From assembly GCF_003945595.2 (NCBI RefSeq), contig NW_024104096.1, forward strand, positions 1,545,501 to 1,609,500: DNA of 64,000 bases, written 5' to 3'. This document shows, piece after piece, positions 22,201-34,400 of this stretch. How positions within the stretch are numbered: position 1 is the first letter of the stretch; every line of letters starts with the position of its first letter. The position numbers were made by a program, and so were the translations under genes. The DNA comes from Pipra filicauda. Its lineage: Eukaryota; Chordata; Aves; Passeriformes; Pipridae. A model generated the notes under the pieces. It was given only the letters and a program-made list of their open reading frames with translations. It was not told the DNA's origin and did not search any database.

Positions 22201-24385
22201 CACTCTTGGAAGCTTCTGCAGAATTATGTTCTAAATCAGTTATATGCTCACAAGATGTGATTTCTCATTGCTGCTGTGAAGGAAAAATATTCATGTTTGC
22301 TTTGATTGCTTTGAATTTTATTTGTTTTCATATTTAATGTTATATTCTTGTAATTTTTCAGGCAGCATGCTCAGACAATTTTTTTTTAAATTTCTTTGTT
22401 ACAGAACACTGCATAGAGGTTAATTTTCTTGCAGCGATTTCCAAGCTTTTAATGCCAAAATCACTGCTCAGAAAAACTGACTGTTTTATATTGATCTTCC
22501 ATCTTTAGTGCTTCTGCTGCTCTGGACAGGATACACAGATCTCTTTAGAGGGATTAGGGAATCCTTAACAAATGTAGGATTTTGTTTCACTTATTTTTCC
22601 TGTACATCAAGGAGGTCTGGTGGCTTTTTTGGTTTTGGCTTCGTTTTTTCCCCCATTTGTTTGGGGGTTTTGTTTGTTTTATTTTTGTTTGTTTGTTTTT
22701 AACTTTGAGTACAAATACTGAAGCACTTGAAAACCTGGTTCCCCCATCCAAGGTAAGAAAACCTGTTACTGCTGTGGAGATGTCCTTCTGCATTATATGG
22801 GTTGAGGTTTCCTATTATTTATTCTTCAGAGAAGCATATATAATAATAAAAATAACTTATTCTTTGAAGAAGGTTGACTTTACCTTTTTGGATGAGGAAT
22901 CATCCACAGGTTGCCTTCTATCCACAGGTTGTGTTGTAGTTAGGTTTTTAGCCTTCCAAAAGGATGCTTACTCCTCTGCTTCTGAAACTGGAAGCAACTT
23001 CAACCTGGCTGCCCCATATGTCACATCAACATCCTCAGAACCCCTTTTTCTTCTTTCCCTGCAGGGCTGCTACAAGAATTAGCATACTTACCTCAGCTGT
23101 TCCTTGGTTTATCAGATGTTCAGAGCTGAATGTGGCAAGTCTTAAACACTTGATATACCTCTTGCTGGTATGCTGTATTTTCTTGGTGTCTTCCTTTAAT
23201 TCTGCTCTTTCTGTCCCATCAAACTCAGAGAAGGAGGCAAGACTGAGTTCTGGAGAATTTAGCTGGCAGACAGAGAAATGCACTACAGACTGCTCTGTAA
23301 CCAGGATAAGGAGATAATGTTAGTTGTAATTAAAAAGTCTGTTTTCCAGGTTTGAGGGCAGATTTAATATCAGGGGACAACATCCAAATTCCATAATATG
23401 TCCTAAAGGCAGCTGTGAACACATCTCCAAGCAGTAACATGTGTGTCCCTTTTCCCCAGTTATGTCAGAGTAAGTGGGGGCTAGGTGGGAATGACACCAA
23501 ACTGGCACGTTAGCTTTGCCCTAAGACTTACACTTCTGAAGCATCTCTTCTATGATTTTTTTATTTATTCAGTAACTAATTTTCTACAAGTACTTTTTTT
23601 CCCCCTTATATACTGGTGGAAAATCTAACAACTCCGTGAAGTTCCACATTGCCTCTCAAACAATGTACCATCTCCAGTCAGCAGAGCCAAGTGACTGACA
23701 TACTATGGTTTCAGCTTACTCCCCTTAACTCTTTTGCTGTTACATTGCAGTTCCACACCCACTGTTTTTCCCTATTATGTTTTGTCACTGACTTAGGCCA
23801 AGTGTTCAGCTCTTTGTCAGATCCATCAGGGCTTATAGGAATGTTTATTGATTCAGTACGGCAATAAAAATAATAAGCATTAAATGATGGAATGGTTGTA
23901 ATCATAATAATGGAAAAACACAGAACTGCAGAGGATCCTACAAAACAAGCAAAAAAGAAGGGTAGAAACTCATGAAGCAGAGTAAACAAAAGAAGGACAC
24001 TGAAACGAAGAGAAAAATCCAAGATAAAAATGTAAACAGGAGCAGATGGGAAGTAACAAAATAAGAAGGTAATTTTATAGGAAAAGATATAAGAGGTGGT
24101 GAAAGTGCAAGGGAAATGTTTGAGGATGGAAACAACAAAAAATACGGAGTTCTGGCACTTCTTATTCAGACAACATTTTCTGCTGCCTTTCCTGTTAAAG
24201 ATTTGGAATCTGGCTTTGAAATTTTCATGCAGAAATTAATGAACTTCAACTGAAGAAGGTAAATGCATGTCATAAGCATTTTTAATCTTTGGGGAACTTT
24301 TACCATTATTATTGGAAAAAAATCTATTTGCTTGTAAGTATATGTTTATAGACTTAGCATAGTAATTACTTTAAAAAAAGTAATT
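19211..24385. other. Intergenic DNA
   Basis: No exon recognised. Small repeats stand out: CACAGAAGGGTATT/CATAGAAGGGTATT at about 20558-20585, a TTTG/GGTTTT-rich run at about 22620-22700, and a doubled TCCACAGGTTG at 22902-22932. A perfect hairpin at 22165-22192 is listed separately. Confidence 0.65.
22165..22192. repeat. Perfect 12-bp inverted repeat with TTTT loop
   Basis: ACTCATGCAAGC - TTTT - GCTTGCATGAGT: the arms are exact reverse complements. Each arm contains ATGCAAG/CTTGCAT, resembling octamer or C/EBP half sites. The arms are too short for a microRNA precursor, so a structural or protein-binding role is the more reasonable guess. Confidence 0.9.
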
Positions 24386-24880
24386 AAGGCTGCCAAGTCA
24401 AGTTTGCTGGTGATACTTAGTAAAACTGAAATTAATGAAGACAGGAGGTTCTTCTGAAGAATAGCAAAAAACTTTCATGCTATTATCAGGTGATTAAACG
24501 GACAATGACATTTGTGTAGATATGGGTCAAGGTCATGCACATGGCAAGAACCAATCTCAGCTTTAAATACATAGTGATGGAGACTGAACTAGCTGGTACT
24601 GTTCAGGAACTTCAACAGACAAGCACATAAAAATGTAACCTCAATGCTGAGTAGCCACGAAAAAGGAGACAGAATTCAGGAATTATTAGGAAAATACTAA
24701 AAAAAAGAAATGAGATAACATAGTTTTGCATGTAGATGTTCTTTGTGTGCTCACATCTTAGATGCTGGATGCAGTTCAGTTCTCCCCTCTCAGAGAAAAC
24801 CAGAGTGCTAATAAAGATCAATACATAGGATGGTTTGAATATAAAGAATAATTAAATAGACAATTATTTTTTCTACGTAA
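24385..24880 (+). mobile_element. Old CR1/L3-type LINE fragment (after the reverse transcriptase core)
   Basis: Blocks appear in the order expected for the CR1 clade just after the RT core. AAGTTTGCTGGTGATACTTA corresponds to the 'F-A-D-D' (AAGTTTGCTGATGACAC) block. GGTCAAGGTCATGCACATGG corresponds to the 'aggtcctgcacttgg' block. GCTGGATGCAGTTCAGTTCT corresponds to the 'gtgcagttctgg' block. There are many stops and indels, so it is a dead copy. CR1 versus L3 cannot be decided by eye. Confidence 0.65.
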
Positions 24881-27800
24881 AGACAGGTAGGCAAAGAACA
24901 TGATAATGTAGCATAGGAAAACAAAACGATTGCTCCCTGTGTGTTATCATCTGCCAGATAGGTGACTTCAAATAAATAATTAGAGAAATTGATGGATTAA
25001 AAGAGTTGTTAGGAGTTATAACATGCAGGGATACAAATCCTTAGATGTTGGCATTTTTTGAGGAAGCATCTTGCTCTGGTCTGTGCTCCTCTCTGTGAAC
25101 TTAGACGGTGATAGAGATACTGGGTTGGGTGGTCCTTTAGTCTGGCATTTTCAGCACAGCCTTTATGATACAGCCTTTAGTTTTTTACATCATCTCTGTC
25201 AAGGGTGTTGGACAGTGGTTTACACTAAATGATCAGGTGCCTTGGGAAGGTAAAGTGAATCAGTTGGAAAGACACCACAGCAATGGCCCCTGGAGTCTGT
25301 CAGCAGGAGGGTTGTTACAAGGTTTGGTGTTCAATACAGACCTGCCTGTAGCACAGGTGATGAAGAGGGACCAGATCTTGTGCCACCAGCCAGTGAGAGG
25401 AGGAGTGTGTTCCACCTCACTGCAAACACCAGTGTACCCTTCAGTGAGGGAGATGAGGTGTGTGCCACAAAGCCAAAGGCACGTGTGCAGGCTGTGCTGC
25501 TCCTCAGCTGTTGTGGTGCTGGCAACAGCAGGACTTTGGGCTGGAGCTCCCCTCACTCCTCACTGGTAACACGGGCTTATAGTGTGAGAAACTGCTGGCA
25601 TTGCAGACAGGGAAAGGAGTGGGCCAACCCAAGGCTAAAATAGCAATACAGTAACGAGAGGGACTACAAGGAAAAGATGTGAACAGGGAGTGTGGGGAGC
25701 TCCCTGTAGCTGAAAATTTTAAAGGACAGTGGTGGGGATGTGCTGACCGAGGCTGAAATTCTCAAGTAAGGATACTGTCAGCAAAACAGAGGCCAGTGAG
25801 GAAAGAGTAAAACAGGGTGGCTTGCTTATTTAATGTGTGTGTGGAAGGGATATGAAATAAAGCAGACAGGGCTGTTGTAGGGTCCCTGTTGAGCCTGATC
25901 ACTGCAGCCTGGAGCAGGACAGACCACATATCCCCAGCAGGCTCATTTTGTTTTCTGCAGGATTTCTGCCTCACTTGATGCACAGGAAGAACAGTGTTTG
26001 CTTACATGATGCTGCTTCTTTCTCAGTGTTCTGCATGAAGCATCTACGTATACTTCACTCACTGCAGTTTAGTTAGATCCCTTTTGAAAAGTTAAGTTTG
26101 AATTTTCTCATGGGTGTGTGATGGTTACAAGGATATCTGTCTCTTCATTAACAGTTTTCTTTACAAAATCTTTGAGATAAGTTTTGCCTTCCTCTTACAG
26201 AAGTGGATGTAGGGCACGAGGAGAATAAAATTGAAATTAGCGTTGGGTGCCTGATTTAAGAAAACTGGAAGGTAATTCTTCAAAGAATTCAGCATGATAC
26301 TTCACTATGCATATTGACAGTGGGTGGCAGATCCAACTGCTGTGTGTTTCTGCATGCTGGGAATGTAACTAGCTTTTATTCAGAAAATGAGACACTGAAA
26401 TTCCAAACAGAGGTAACATGGTGTTTCAGGGGCCTAGTCAGCATACCAGGCAAGGGACTTCTAGAAAAGGCAGGCATAAAACTGTATTCTCCAGCATACC
26501 AATGCAGCTGCATTTACTGCACGAGTTCTTTCTGAGAGTTTCTCGGTCAGGTGTAGAACAAGGTGGAAAATTACAAATCTGAAAGGTGGAATAAATGCTA
26601 CCACAACTCAATAGTTAGCACTTGCACCTTTTCTGACACAGACAATGTAGCGCCTACCAAATGTCAGATTTTGCTGTGAACTATATCATGGCAATGGGAC
26701 ACTGAAAAGGAGGGCCAAAGAAGATGAGCTGAAGTTTGGTTTATTTCCCTGGATACATTTTACTGGGACTTCCAAACACTGCAGAAATGTGAAATTTTCC
26801 CATATTCCTGTAGAGATCCTATGTTTGTAGATGTTCACCAGATCTCTTGGAAAGCAGCAGGAATGTGCCAGCACATTTTCCATCTAAGAAGATGTGATGC
26901 TGAGTGCCAAACCTTGAGATGTTATCTGCTTCCCTGGAGAGCTGATCCTCACAAAATTTACCAGCAGATCCTGCTGACCTGGTGGTCCTGGCATAGAGGA
27001 AAAATTGATGAGGCATTAGCTGTACCAACTGCAGAAAAAATCCTATCAGACTGTGGACATCTGGACATCATTTCTTCTCTGCTTTTTCTTTGCTGGTATA
27101 GTATTTGCATCTGTGTTGTATCTGCATATTTAGATAAGTCATCTGTTGGTTAAACTGAACAACTGAGGTCTTTTATGGCCCTACATGATCCCATACAGAG
27201 AGGACGTAAAAGAAGTAAGATAGGTGTATTAGTTTTTTATTTAGCAGACAAATAAGCACTAACAACAAGACTGCACTCAAGGATGTGTGTGTCTCCATTG
27301 CTCTGCTGGAAAATAATTTGGTTGTAAAATAATAGAACAGTAAATAATGGATGGAGAACTTTGCAACACAATAGCAGTTATCTGTCAGAATTCCCTACTC
27401 TCCTTCCCCCACAAGGCTTAAAGGGGCATGTATTGTCACATAGAGGAGTTTCAAAGACTTTTTTTTGTAAGAAAGGTGCTGTGTATTTGTTTTGGAAAGT
27501 ACAGCTCTATACCATTGTGAATAAACAAAAAAAACAACAAATGTACTGACTGAGGACTGCAATAAAAACCAAAATGCTGGATATTTTATTTAAGCTTGCA
27601 CATCACAGCTTCTTCACAATTTGATAATTTTGACATTTTGTATTAGTTATTATACTGTACCAAATTAGCTACTGTTCTAATTATTTATGGAGAACTATCT
27701 TCTCTTTTATAGGAAATATGGAAGATTTCATACAATAATATGGTGTTGATTTATCATTTGTGTTTTCAAATTACTTCCATGTTTATGTATTAGGTTTTGA

Positions 27801-28670
27801 TTTTTCTTTTATTGATACCTGCATGAAACCATGTCTGAACTATATATAATGGCAGTCATATTGAGCATACTCTTCTTCTCACTATCCTCCCTTCAGTGAA
27901 CAATGAAGTCTGAGGATTATGTGGGACTGGTGTGCTTTGTGGTTTTGCTTTCCTTTATCTCATTTTTTTTCTTTCTTTCCTTTCCTTTTTTTTTCTTTTA
28001 AATAAAAGCAGAACAAATATTACTAGCATACCAGTGGAAAATTTAGGCTCAGTTCAGGAAAATAACTTAGTTGTTTGAAAGGACTTTGGGATACACTTGA
28101 CAAGAGGAATTTCTTTATGATATAAAGTCACTGGCATAGGATCATTGGCAGGTGCATTTGGAGTAAATGTGGCCAGACTGATACTTCAGCTAAGGGATTA
28201 CCAATTCTTGGAGTTGCCTTTTCCAGTTGCATAGAACTGATCTCATATTAAAGAACTGCAGATAGTTTATCATGGATGCAGCTCAGAGTCTGGGCCTATA
28301 AATCTAATCATAGTAATCAGATAATCTGATAAATGTCCTTGCTGGAAGTGCAGAAGAATGCTGGGTGGAAGGGAAGAGTTGGAATCTTTTTAAATCTTAA
28401 TTGCCTCATATGCACCATTATTTTAATGTTTGATACAGCCAACAATTGGACAGGACATGTAGTGTGTAGGTCACCTCTTAGGATCAGTTTAGCCCTTTCA
28501 GGAAAGGGAAAGAAGGTCATTAACCCTTGATTTATGTGCATATACCCCACAATAGTAATGCAAGCCTGCTCACTGTTATTCTAACACTGCTAATTGGGAA
28601 GAGTTCAGCAGACGTGTCTGGTATCCTCTGAGGTCCAGCTGGTATCCAATTTCCAGCAGAGTTTGCTAAG
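24881..28670. other. Intergenic DNA
   Basis: No exon recognised. A somewhat GC-richer, low-stop stretch lies at 25165-25645 in both orientations, and another open stretch at 26821-27153; neither gives a recognisable protein. A TTTCTTTCC-type pyrimidine tract lies at 27960-28000. Confidence 0.6.
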
Positions 28671-28671
28671 A

Positions 28672-28785
28672 AACATGAAGGTCAAGTAACTTCTCCAAGG
28701 TTACACCATAAGTGGCTCAGCTGGGATTAGGACCCAGATTGGCCTCGCTCCTAATCTTTTGCCTTATTAATCACTCTAGTCTCTT
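28672..28785 (+). mobile_element. MIR-like SINE
   Basis: The segment GAAGGTCAAGTAACTTCTCC, then AAGGTTACACCATAAGTGGC, TCAGCTGGGATTAGGACCCA and a tail ATCTTTTGCCTTATTAATCAC follows the MIR core in order. In MIR these are AGGTTAAGTAACTTGCCCAA, GGTCACACAGCTAGTAAGTGGC, GAGCCAGGATTCGAACCCAG and TCTTAACCACT. The match is good for so old a family. MIR predates the split of mammals and birds, and survivors are uncommon in bird genomes. Confidence 0.75.
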
Positions 28786-30080
28786 TCTGCAAATACTTAA
28801 CAGGTTCATATTTGCAGTTTCACAAACACAATGTTGTGGGCAAACTCACTTAATTTGGGGGAATAGATTTCATGAGAATGGAAATAATGAAATAGCATTA
28901 GCAAAGCTAACTCATAACTGAAATGTAAAATAATTATGACTGGATTTTGCTTATGGGAGATATTATTTTAATGGCGATGTTGTACTTCTTGATCTCTTAT
29001 GTCTCAGAACTGTGCTCATCTGACCACTCTCCCTTATCAACTGCCCATACACATGCTATCGAGAAGCATGATATTTGCTGAAATTTTTGGACTCTGTATT
29101 TACATTTATTATAACTCAAAGAAATTGGCTGATTGGAAATGCAGAAACAGTAACAAGATGGCTGTCACATGGTTTATTTGTTCTTTTGTAAAACTCTCTG
29201 TGAGGCAAATGCTGCAGCATTTAACAAAAATGTTATAATGTAGTTGTTTTACTCATCTCTTGGGTGGGATGGAGCACTCCACCTTTAAGCAGAAAACCAT
29301 CAACAGAGTTTTCAGTTAGGATGAAGAAAAACCCTGATTTTACGTATCTCTAACTGAAAACCACGGCAAGTATTATGGAGCATGAAACAGTTTATAGTGC
29401 CAGCTGGTTTTAATTAAAGGCTTAGTTTCCCCAATACAAAGACACTTCATTACAAACCAACAAACATGTTCACACCAGTAGTCTGCCCTGATTCTGTAAA
29501 TAGGAATGGGTACAATGTACAAGACTGGAAAATTTGGAAAGCCTTGTGGGGCACAGAACTAAAATAATAGCCAACACTTCTCACAAGGATTAAGGAGCCA
29601 GAAAAACAAAAATGTCTTTATTTAGCTTGTTGCTAAACTATGTCAGCACAGTGTAACTGATCTCCTGCCATTAGGCTGTGAAATCCAAAGCCATGGGGTG
29701 CAATTAAAAGGCAACCTGGCACCTGCTGTCTCCAATACACCTTTTGAAATAGCTAGAAAGAGAATATGCAGTTTATCAAGGGATTGAGGATGGTATATGA
29801 AGGGTTATCCATGGTAAATTCCTACTTCAGAGTTAGTCTAGTACTATATGGCTTGGACTCCTACAATCTCTATCTCCACTCTTCGAAAGCTACCACTCTA
29901 TATTAATAATCTCAGCAAAAATTCCAAAGATGAATGAATATGGAAATGGGACTCATTTGCACAGCGATTAGAGAAGATTAAATGCAATGACATAGTTGTG
30001 GGGCTATGCAGAGAAACTCTGTGGCAGTGAATCTGATGAGAAACTTGTTTAAACATGTTTTAAAATGGCTCTTTGTGGTC
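28786..30080. other. Intergenic DNA
   Basis: AT-rich DNA, no exon, RNA gene or clear transposon recognised. Confidence 0.6.
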
Positions 30081-30084
30081 CCTT

Positions 30085-30590
30085 TGCAAACACGTGTTTC
30101 TTCTTCCCAACACCCCCCACAGCAACTGTTATCTCCCATGTAGGAGTGTCCTGGGAAAGGTGTCCTGAGGCGTCCCATTGGTCCTTTGTTTAACCCCTTC
30201 CTATTGGCTGTTGACCCTTTACCTGATGGTTTTTTCTGTGTGACCCTGAACTCGTGATTGGTTCCCCTTTGACCCTCCTAAAAGCCTTATAAACCCCTTC
30301 CCAACAATAAACTCTCTCTTGCCTCCTCTCCACGCCCGGTGTGCTGTCTCTGTGCCTGCCATGGAGCCACGTGGGTGCTGGGGGGAGGGGAGGGCACCTC
30401 TCCCCTCCAGGCTCGGGGCCTGAAAAACCCTGTTTCTGGAGTTCCCCTTCCCCGTCCCACAAGACGTCGGAAATGGTTCTTCAGACGGAGAAGGAACTAG
30501 AGCTGGGCTCCCCCACGTCGTGGATGGGGAAAGGGAAACCCATAAAACTCTATTGTGCTGCTGTCTTTGTCAGACCTGGAGTGCAGTAGA
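30085..30590 (+). mobile_element. LTR-like unit (probable solo LTR of an endogenous retrovirus)
   Basis: This block has the layout of a retroviral LTR on the plus strand. Three ATTGG (reverse CCAAT) boxes lie at 30177, 30203 and 30257, with TATAAA at 30288-30293 and the poly(A) signal AATAAA at 30306-30311. A GT-rich stretch GGTGTGCTGTCTCTGTGCC follows, and then GC-rich U5-like DNA to about 30590. The poly(A) signal sits just after the TATA box, as in LTRs with a short R. Near the right end ATAAAACTCTATTGTGCTGC partly repeats the AATAAACTCTCTCTTGCC segment. No internal viral genes, primer-binding site or second LTR are recognised, and borders and target duplication are not defined. A cellular promoter is the alternative. 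Confidence 0.6.
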
Positions 30591-31310
30591 GGATCTGCTA
30601 GCTAAAGATTCAAGATGACACAAAATTTAAGAATTGTTGACTATATTAAACCAATAGATTATTAGATTTTAGTCTAAGAATAATCCTTTAAAATCCATTT
30701 GAAACCTTGTAGGGAGCCAATGAAATGGATCAAAATTGGATAAAACTGGAGAGATTTCTTCCAGTGTCTAACTTGATACCATTTTGAGACATCTTCAGAG
30801 CAATTTCTAGAAGATCCAGATAGAATTCCACATGTGGTGATATAGTAGAGGTACAAAAAAGTATAAAGGTATCTGAGAATAAGAAAGGAATGTAGTTTCC
30901 CATTAGATTCAAGGTTGGTACAGTTTTCGTTAGGAGAGATTTATCAGCAGTGGAATGGAAGTTGTTCAAGCAGCTGAGAGGAAACAAGTTGTGTCCTATT
31001 CCACATGGAGATATCTGTGATTTCCACAGAATCCTACAGGAAGCAAGCACTCATACCTGAATGTTGTTTACTTCTCCCATTTGATTGTGGTGTGAAGTGT
31101 ATGTACGTATCTCAGACTGAAATGCAGGAAGTACTGCTAATATTCATGGGAAAAAAGATGTATGAGAAATGTCAAACAGTTCTTGAAAAAGAAACTCAAG
31201 AATTTCCTAATTTATATCGAAGACTGTACAAAGCTGTTGAAAAAAACAAATTAACCTTATAAATAACTAATGCTTTAGGACCCCCATGAGCATACTCCTT
31301 CACTCCAACT
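30591..31310. other. Intergenic DNA with one protein-like open frame
   Basis: The plus-strand frame ending at 31262 has a lysine/glutamate-rich C-terminal half (KMYEKCQTVLEKETQEF, then LYRRLYKAVEKNKLTL) that looks helical and more protein-like than most frames here. I do not recognise it, see no flanking splice sites that would place it in a gene, and cannot call it a gene. Confidence 0.35.
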
Positions 31311-31400
31311 GATGGATGCACTGAGGCAGAGAGGGTAAACAACTTGAGCTGAAGTGTGTAGGTATGGACATGTGTTCCTAGATGGTAAAAACTCATGGGA
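31308..31400 (+). mobile_element. Possible second MIR-like fragment
   Basis: GATGGATGCACTGAGGCAGA followed by GAGGGTAAACAACTTGAGC resembles the MIR piece GAGGAAACTGAGGCACAGAGAGGTTAAGTAACTTG. The rest of the family consensus is not seen. Weak on its own. Confidence 0.35.
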
Positions 31401-34400
31401 GAGCTCTACTAACAGGTACTCATAACTGTTAGAAATGCAAAAAAGGGACAGAAGTTGTAGTGTTATAGAATATGTAATGCCATGCCTTATGTTATGGCAT
31501 AGAACAACTTGGCGGTTTAGATATTTCAGTTTATCTGCACCTTCCAAAACGGAAATTAGCACCAGCCTTGCAAAAGAAAACCAGACCAGTACTCAGGATG
31601 TATTATGTAATGTTGCATCAGGACAGTATGTGCAATGGTGTGTGATTTCTAGTTAGTTTTCTACCAAGAGTAAAATCTTCCCCATTTAGAGAAAGGCTTG
31701 AGGTTGATCTTGTTTTCTCAGCATTTCTGTGCGTTAAGAGATCACTGCAGTTCACTTTGATTCAAACTTCTCTGGGTTTGCCAGTTTCTCATCTCATCTG
31801 GAAAATTGTTTTCCAGTTTATTGCTCATATGTTGCTTCACTACTGATAAAAAGAATGTTAAAGTCATTAGTATCTGATGATGAAGAAGATGGTCGTGTCA
31901 CTCAAGACATCCTGCTAGCTCAGCTGTCATTGAAAGCTGTAAAGTCAAGATGTCAGTTCAGGCAATCTTTCTTAGTCATCTGGCCGTAACTAGTTTTGCA
32001 AAGGGTAATGGCCTCACCTCTGAGACAGCTGGTTGGTATAACCTGTCTCAATATATATGAGATGGGACAGGATGCTCTGGGAGGCTTAATGCCTTTTAGT
32101 TGTAATTGTGCTCTAGATTCTTGCTCTTGAGTGTTAGTTTCTGTCTACAATCCTGATCCAATTTTCTGCTTTCTAGACCTTGTCCTAGTTCCTCCTCCTC
32201 CTAAGTGCTAGTTCCTAATCTTGCCCTTCATCTGTTCAGCCTTGGTTCCTAGGTTTTGCCTCTTTCTTTTCCAGCCCTAGTTTCTGCTTTAAGTTAGCTT
32301 GCCTGAACTTGTTTCAGCTTGGACTGCTCACGATCCTGAAGACACTTGCAAACATTGAGGCTAAAATTATAATGAGCCAAATCTGATCTTCACTTAACCA
32401 TGCAAACTTTAGTTTTAGTGAGATTAAAATATTCTCCAAGGACAGCAACTTTAGTATAGCCTAATCAAAAAAACATGATATGTAAAAATTCTAGTTCTTT
32501 TACCAAGACAAGCTATTCATGATGGTGAATCACATCTTTTAGCAGATTATTAGTAATTGAGTTACATGTGGTAAATAAATACAGTGATAAACTTTTAAAA
32601 CCTTTTGTTTACACATTTCTCAGAATGCCTCTTCCTTTTGCTCTCTGGAAACACTCCTCCATTCCCGAATTATAACAATAAAAAAGTCTCTTACTCATTT
32701 CACATACTGAAAAGGCAGAGAGATGCTTTCTCCACAAGTTTCTAAAGAAGACTCAATAACTTCCTAAGAATTTCTCTCACTTGTACAACCGTATGATCAA
32801 AAATTGTACTTGAAAAAGGTGTGCTGAGAATAAGTGTATGTAGGATATCCAGCTATAACAGGGCCTCTTAACTGGATGTGTCCATCTGGTGGGTGTATTA
32901 AAACAATTAACATAGGAAACTGGTGTATGGAGTCTATTTAGCATCATCTGGCCAAAAGCAGATTCCAATGGAGCTGTAGAAAAGGAAGGCAAATGCTGCT
33001 ATTTCCCCAGCTGAAGAGTTGAAAAACTTGTTGTCATCAACAAATTTTGGCATAGTGTAGGCTCTTTCATGTAGAAACTAATTTAAATTCATGTTAGATT
33101 GAATGCTGTAGTTGTTTTTATTTCACCTTTTATTCCTGAAGTTTTAACATTTATGGTTTAGACAGCTCCAAGACTGATTTGCTCCATGAAATCCACAAAG
33201 AAAACTAAATTGTTGGCTTCTTTCACTGTTGCAATATTGCTATAGATGTGCAGGTAAAGATATAATAAGAGATCAAGGCTAAGTAAGGTCTGTAAACTCC
33301 TAAACATAATTTTCCTACATCTAAGTACATTTAGTCCCTGGTTCCTTCCCCATGAATTTCCAACCTCTGCTATTTGTGATATTGCCCACCCAGTTGTACC
33401 ATGAAGACAGACATATTTTTTTATATACTTTTCATGGACATTTTCAGAACATACTGTCTTCTGGAGAAACAGATAATCACTTCAGCTTTTCTGGTGATAC
33501 TAAGTAGTAGCTGTAGCTGCCAAGCAGTACATAAGGATATGGTTTATAATCTTATTACATAAAATCCAGGAAAGAAATATCAATTAATTATATTCTATAA
33601 AGTATATATTTAATAAATATATTAAATGCTGAAATAGAAAAATGCATGAGATTAGGTTTTATTCACTAAAACCCACAACGTGATTCAGAATTTTATTTGC
33701 TATAATTAAGGAATGATTTATCCCACATCATAAGAAAAATCTCAGAAACAAGAACTCTTCCAGAAAATCTGTACAGCCAACAGATGAGCAAGTTGTAAGA
33801 TAAGCACTCAGAATTTCAAACCACAGGAGAAAAACCAAAATGAATTTGCATCTGTAAGAACAGACTTGTGGAGGTTTCTACATTAAAACTCTGCTTTATG
33901 AAATATGTGTGAAAGACTGTCAAATTGTCTCAAAAGTATCAGTAGAAAAAGATTATAGAACAAAATGAACAGTAGCAAGGCCAGTATGACCACAGCCAGG
34001 AGTTGTAGTGCAATAAAGAATGAAAGGACTGCATGATTATGTCTGAGATGTAACTTTCTTTCACTTTAAGTGAAAGAATAGAAGGTGGCATATGGGACAC
34101 CAATTTTTTTACAGGATTTAAGAGCTGAACAAAAGAACTATTTACTAATAACTTTTATGTCCTTACAGAGCAAAGTGATAAAACACTAAAGAAAACACAG
34201 AATACATGAATATATTAATTTATTATATGGTATTTTGTAAACTTTATTAGTTTAAATTCATGTTAGATTGGGCAAAAAATGCAAGAGAATGAAGACTAAA
34301 AGTTGCCATAGAACAAAAAACTTTTTGAGATTTTGCTATTACATGTAACAATAATGTGAATAATCACAGATGTGAAAATCTAACTGAAACAATGTTTTCA

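Noticed and set aside
25165..25643. Overlapping open frames of 87-134 codons on both strands
   Set aside because: Both strands are equally open and no protein family is recognisable; treated as non-coding.
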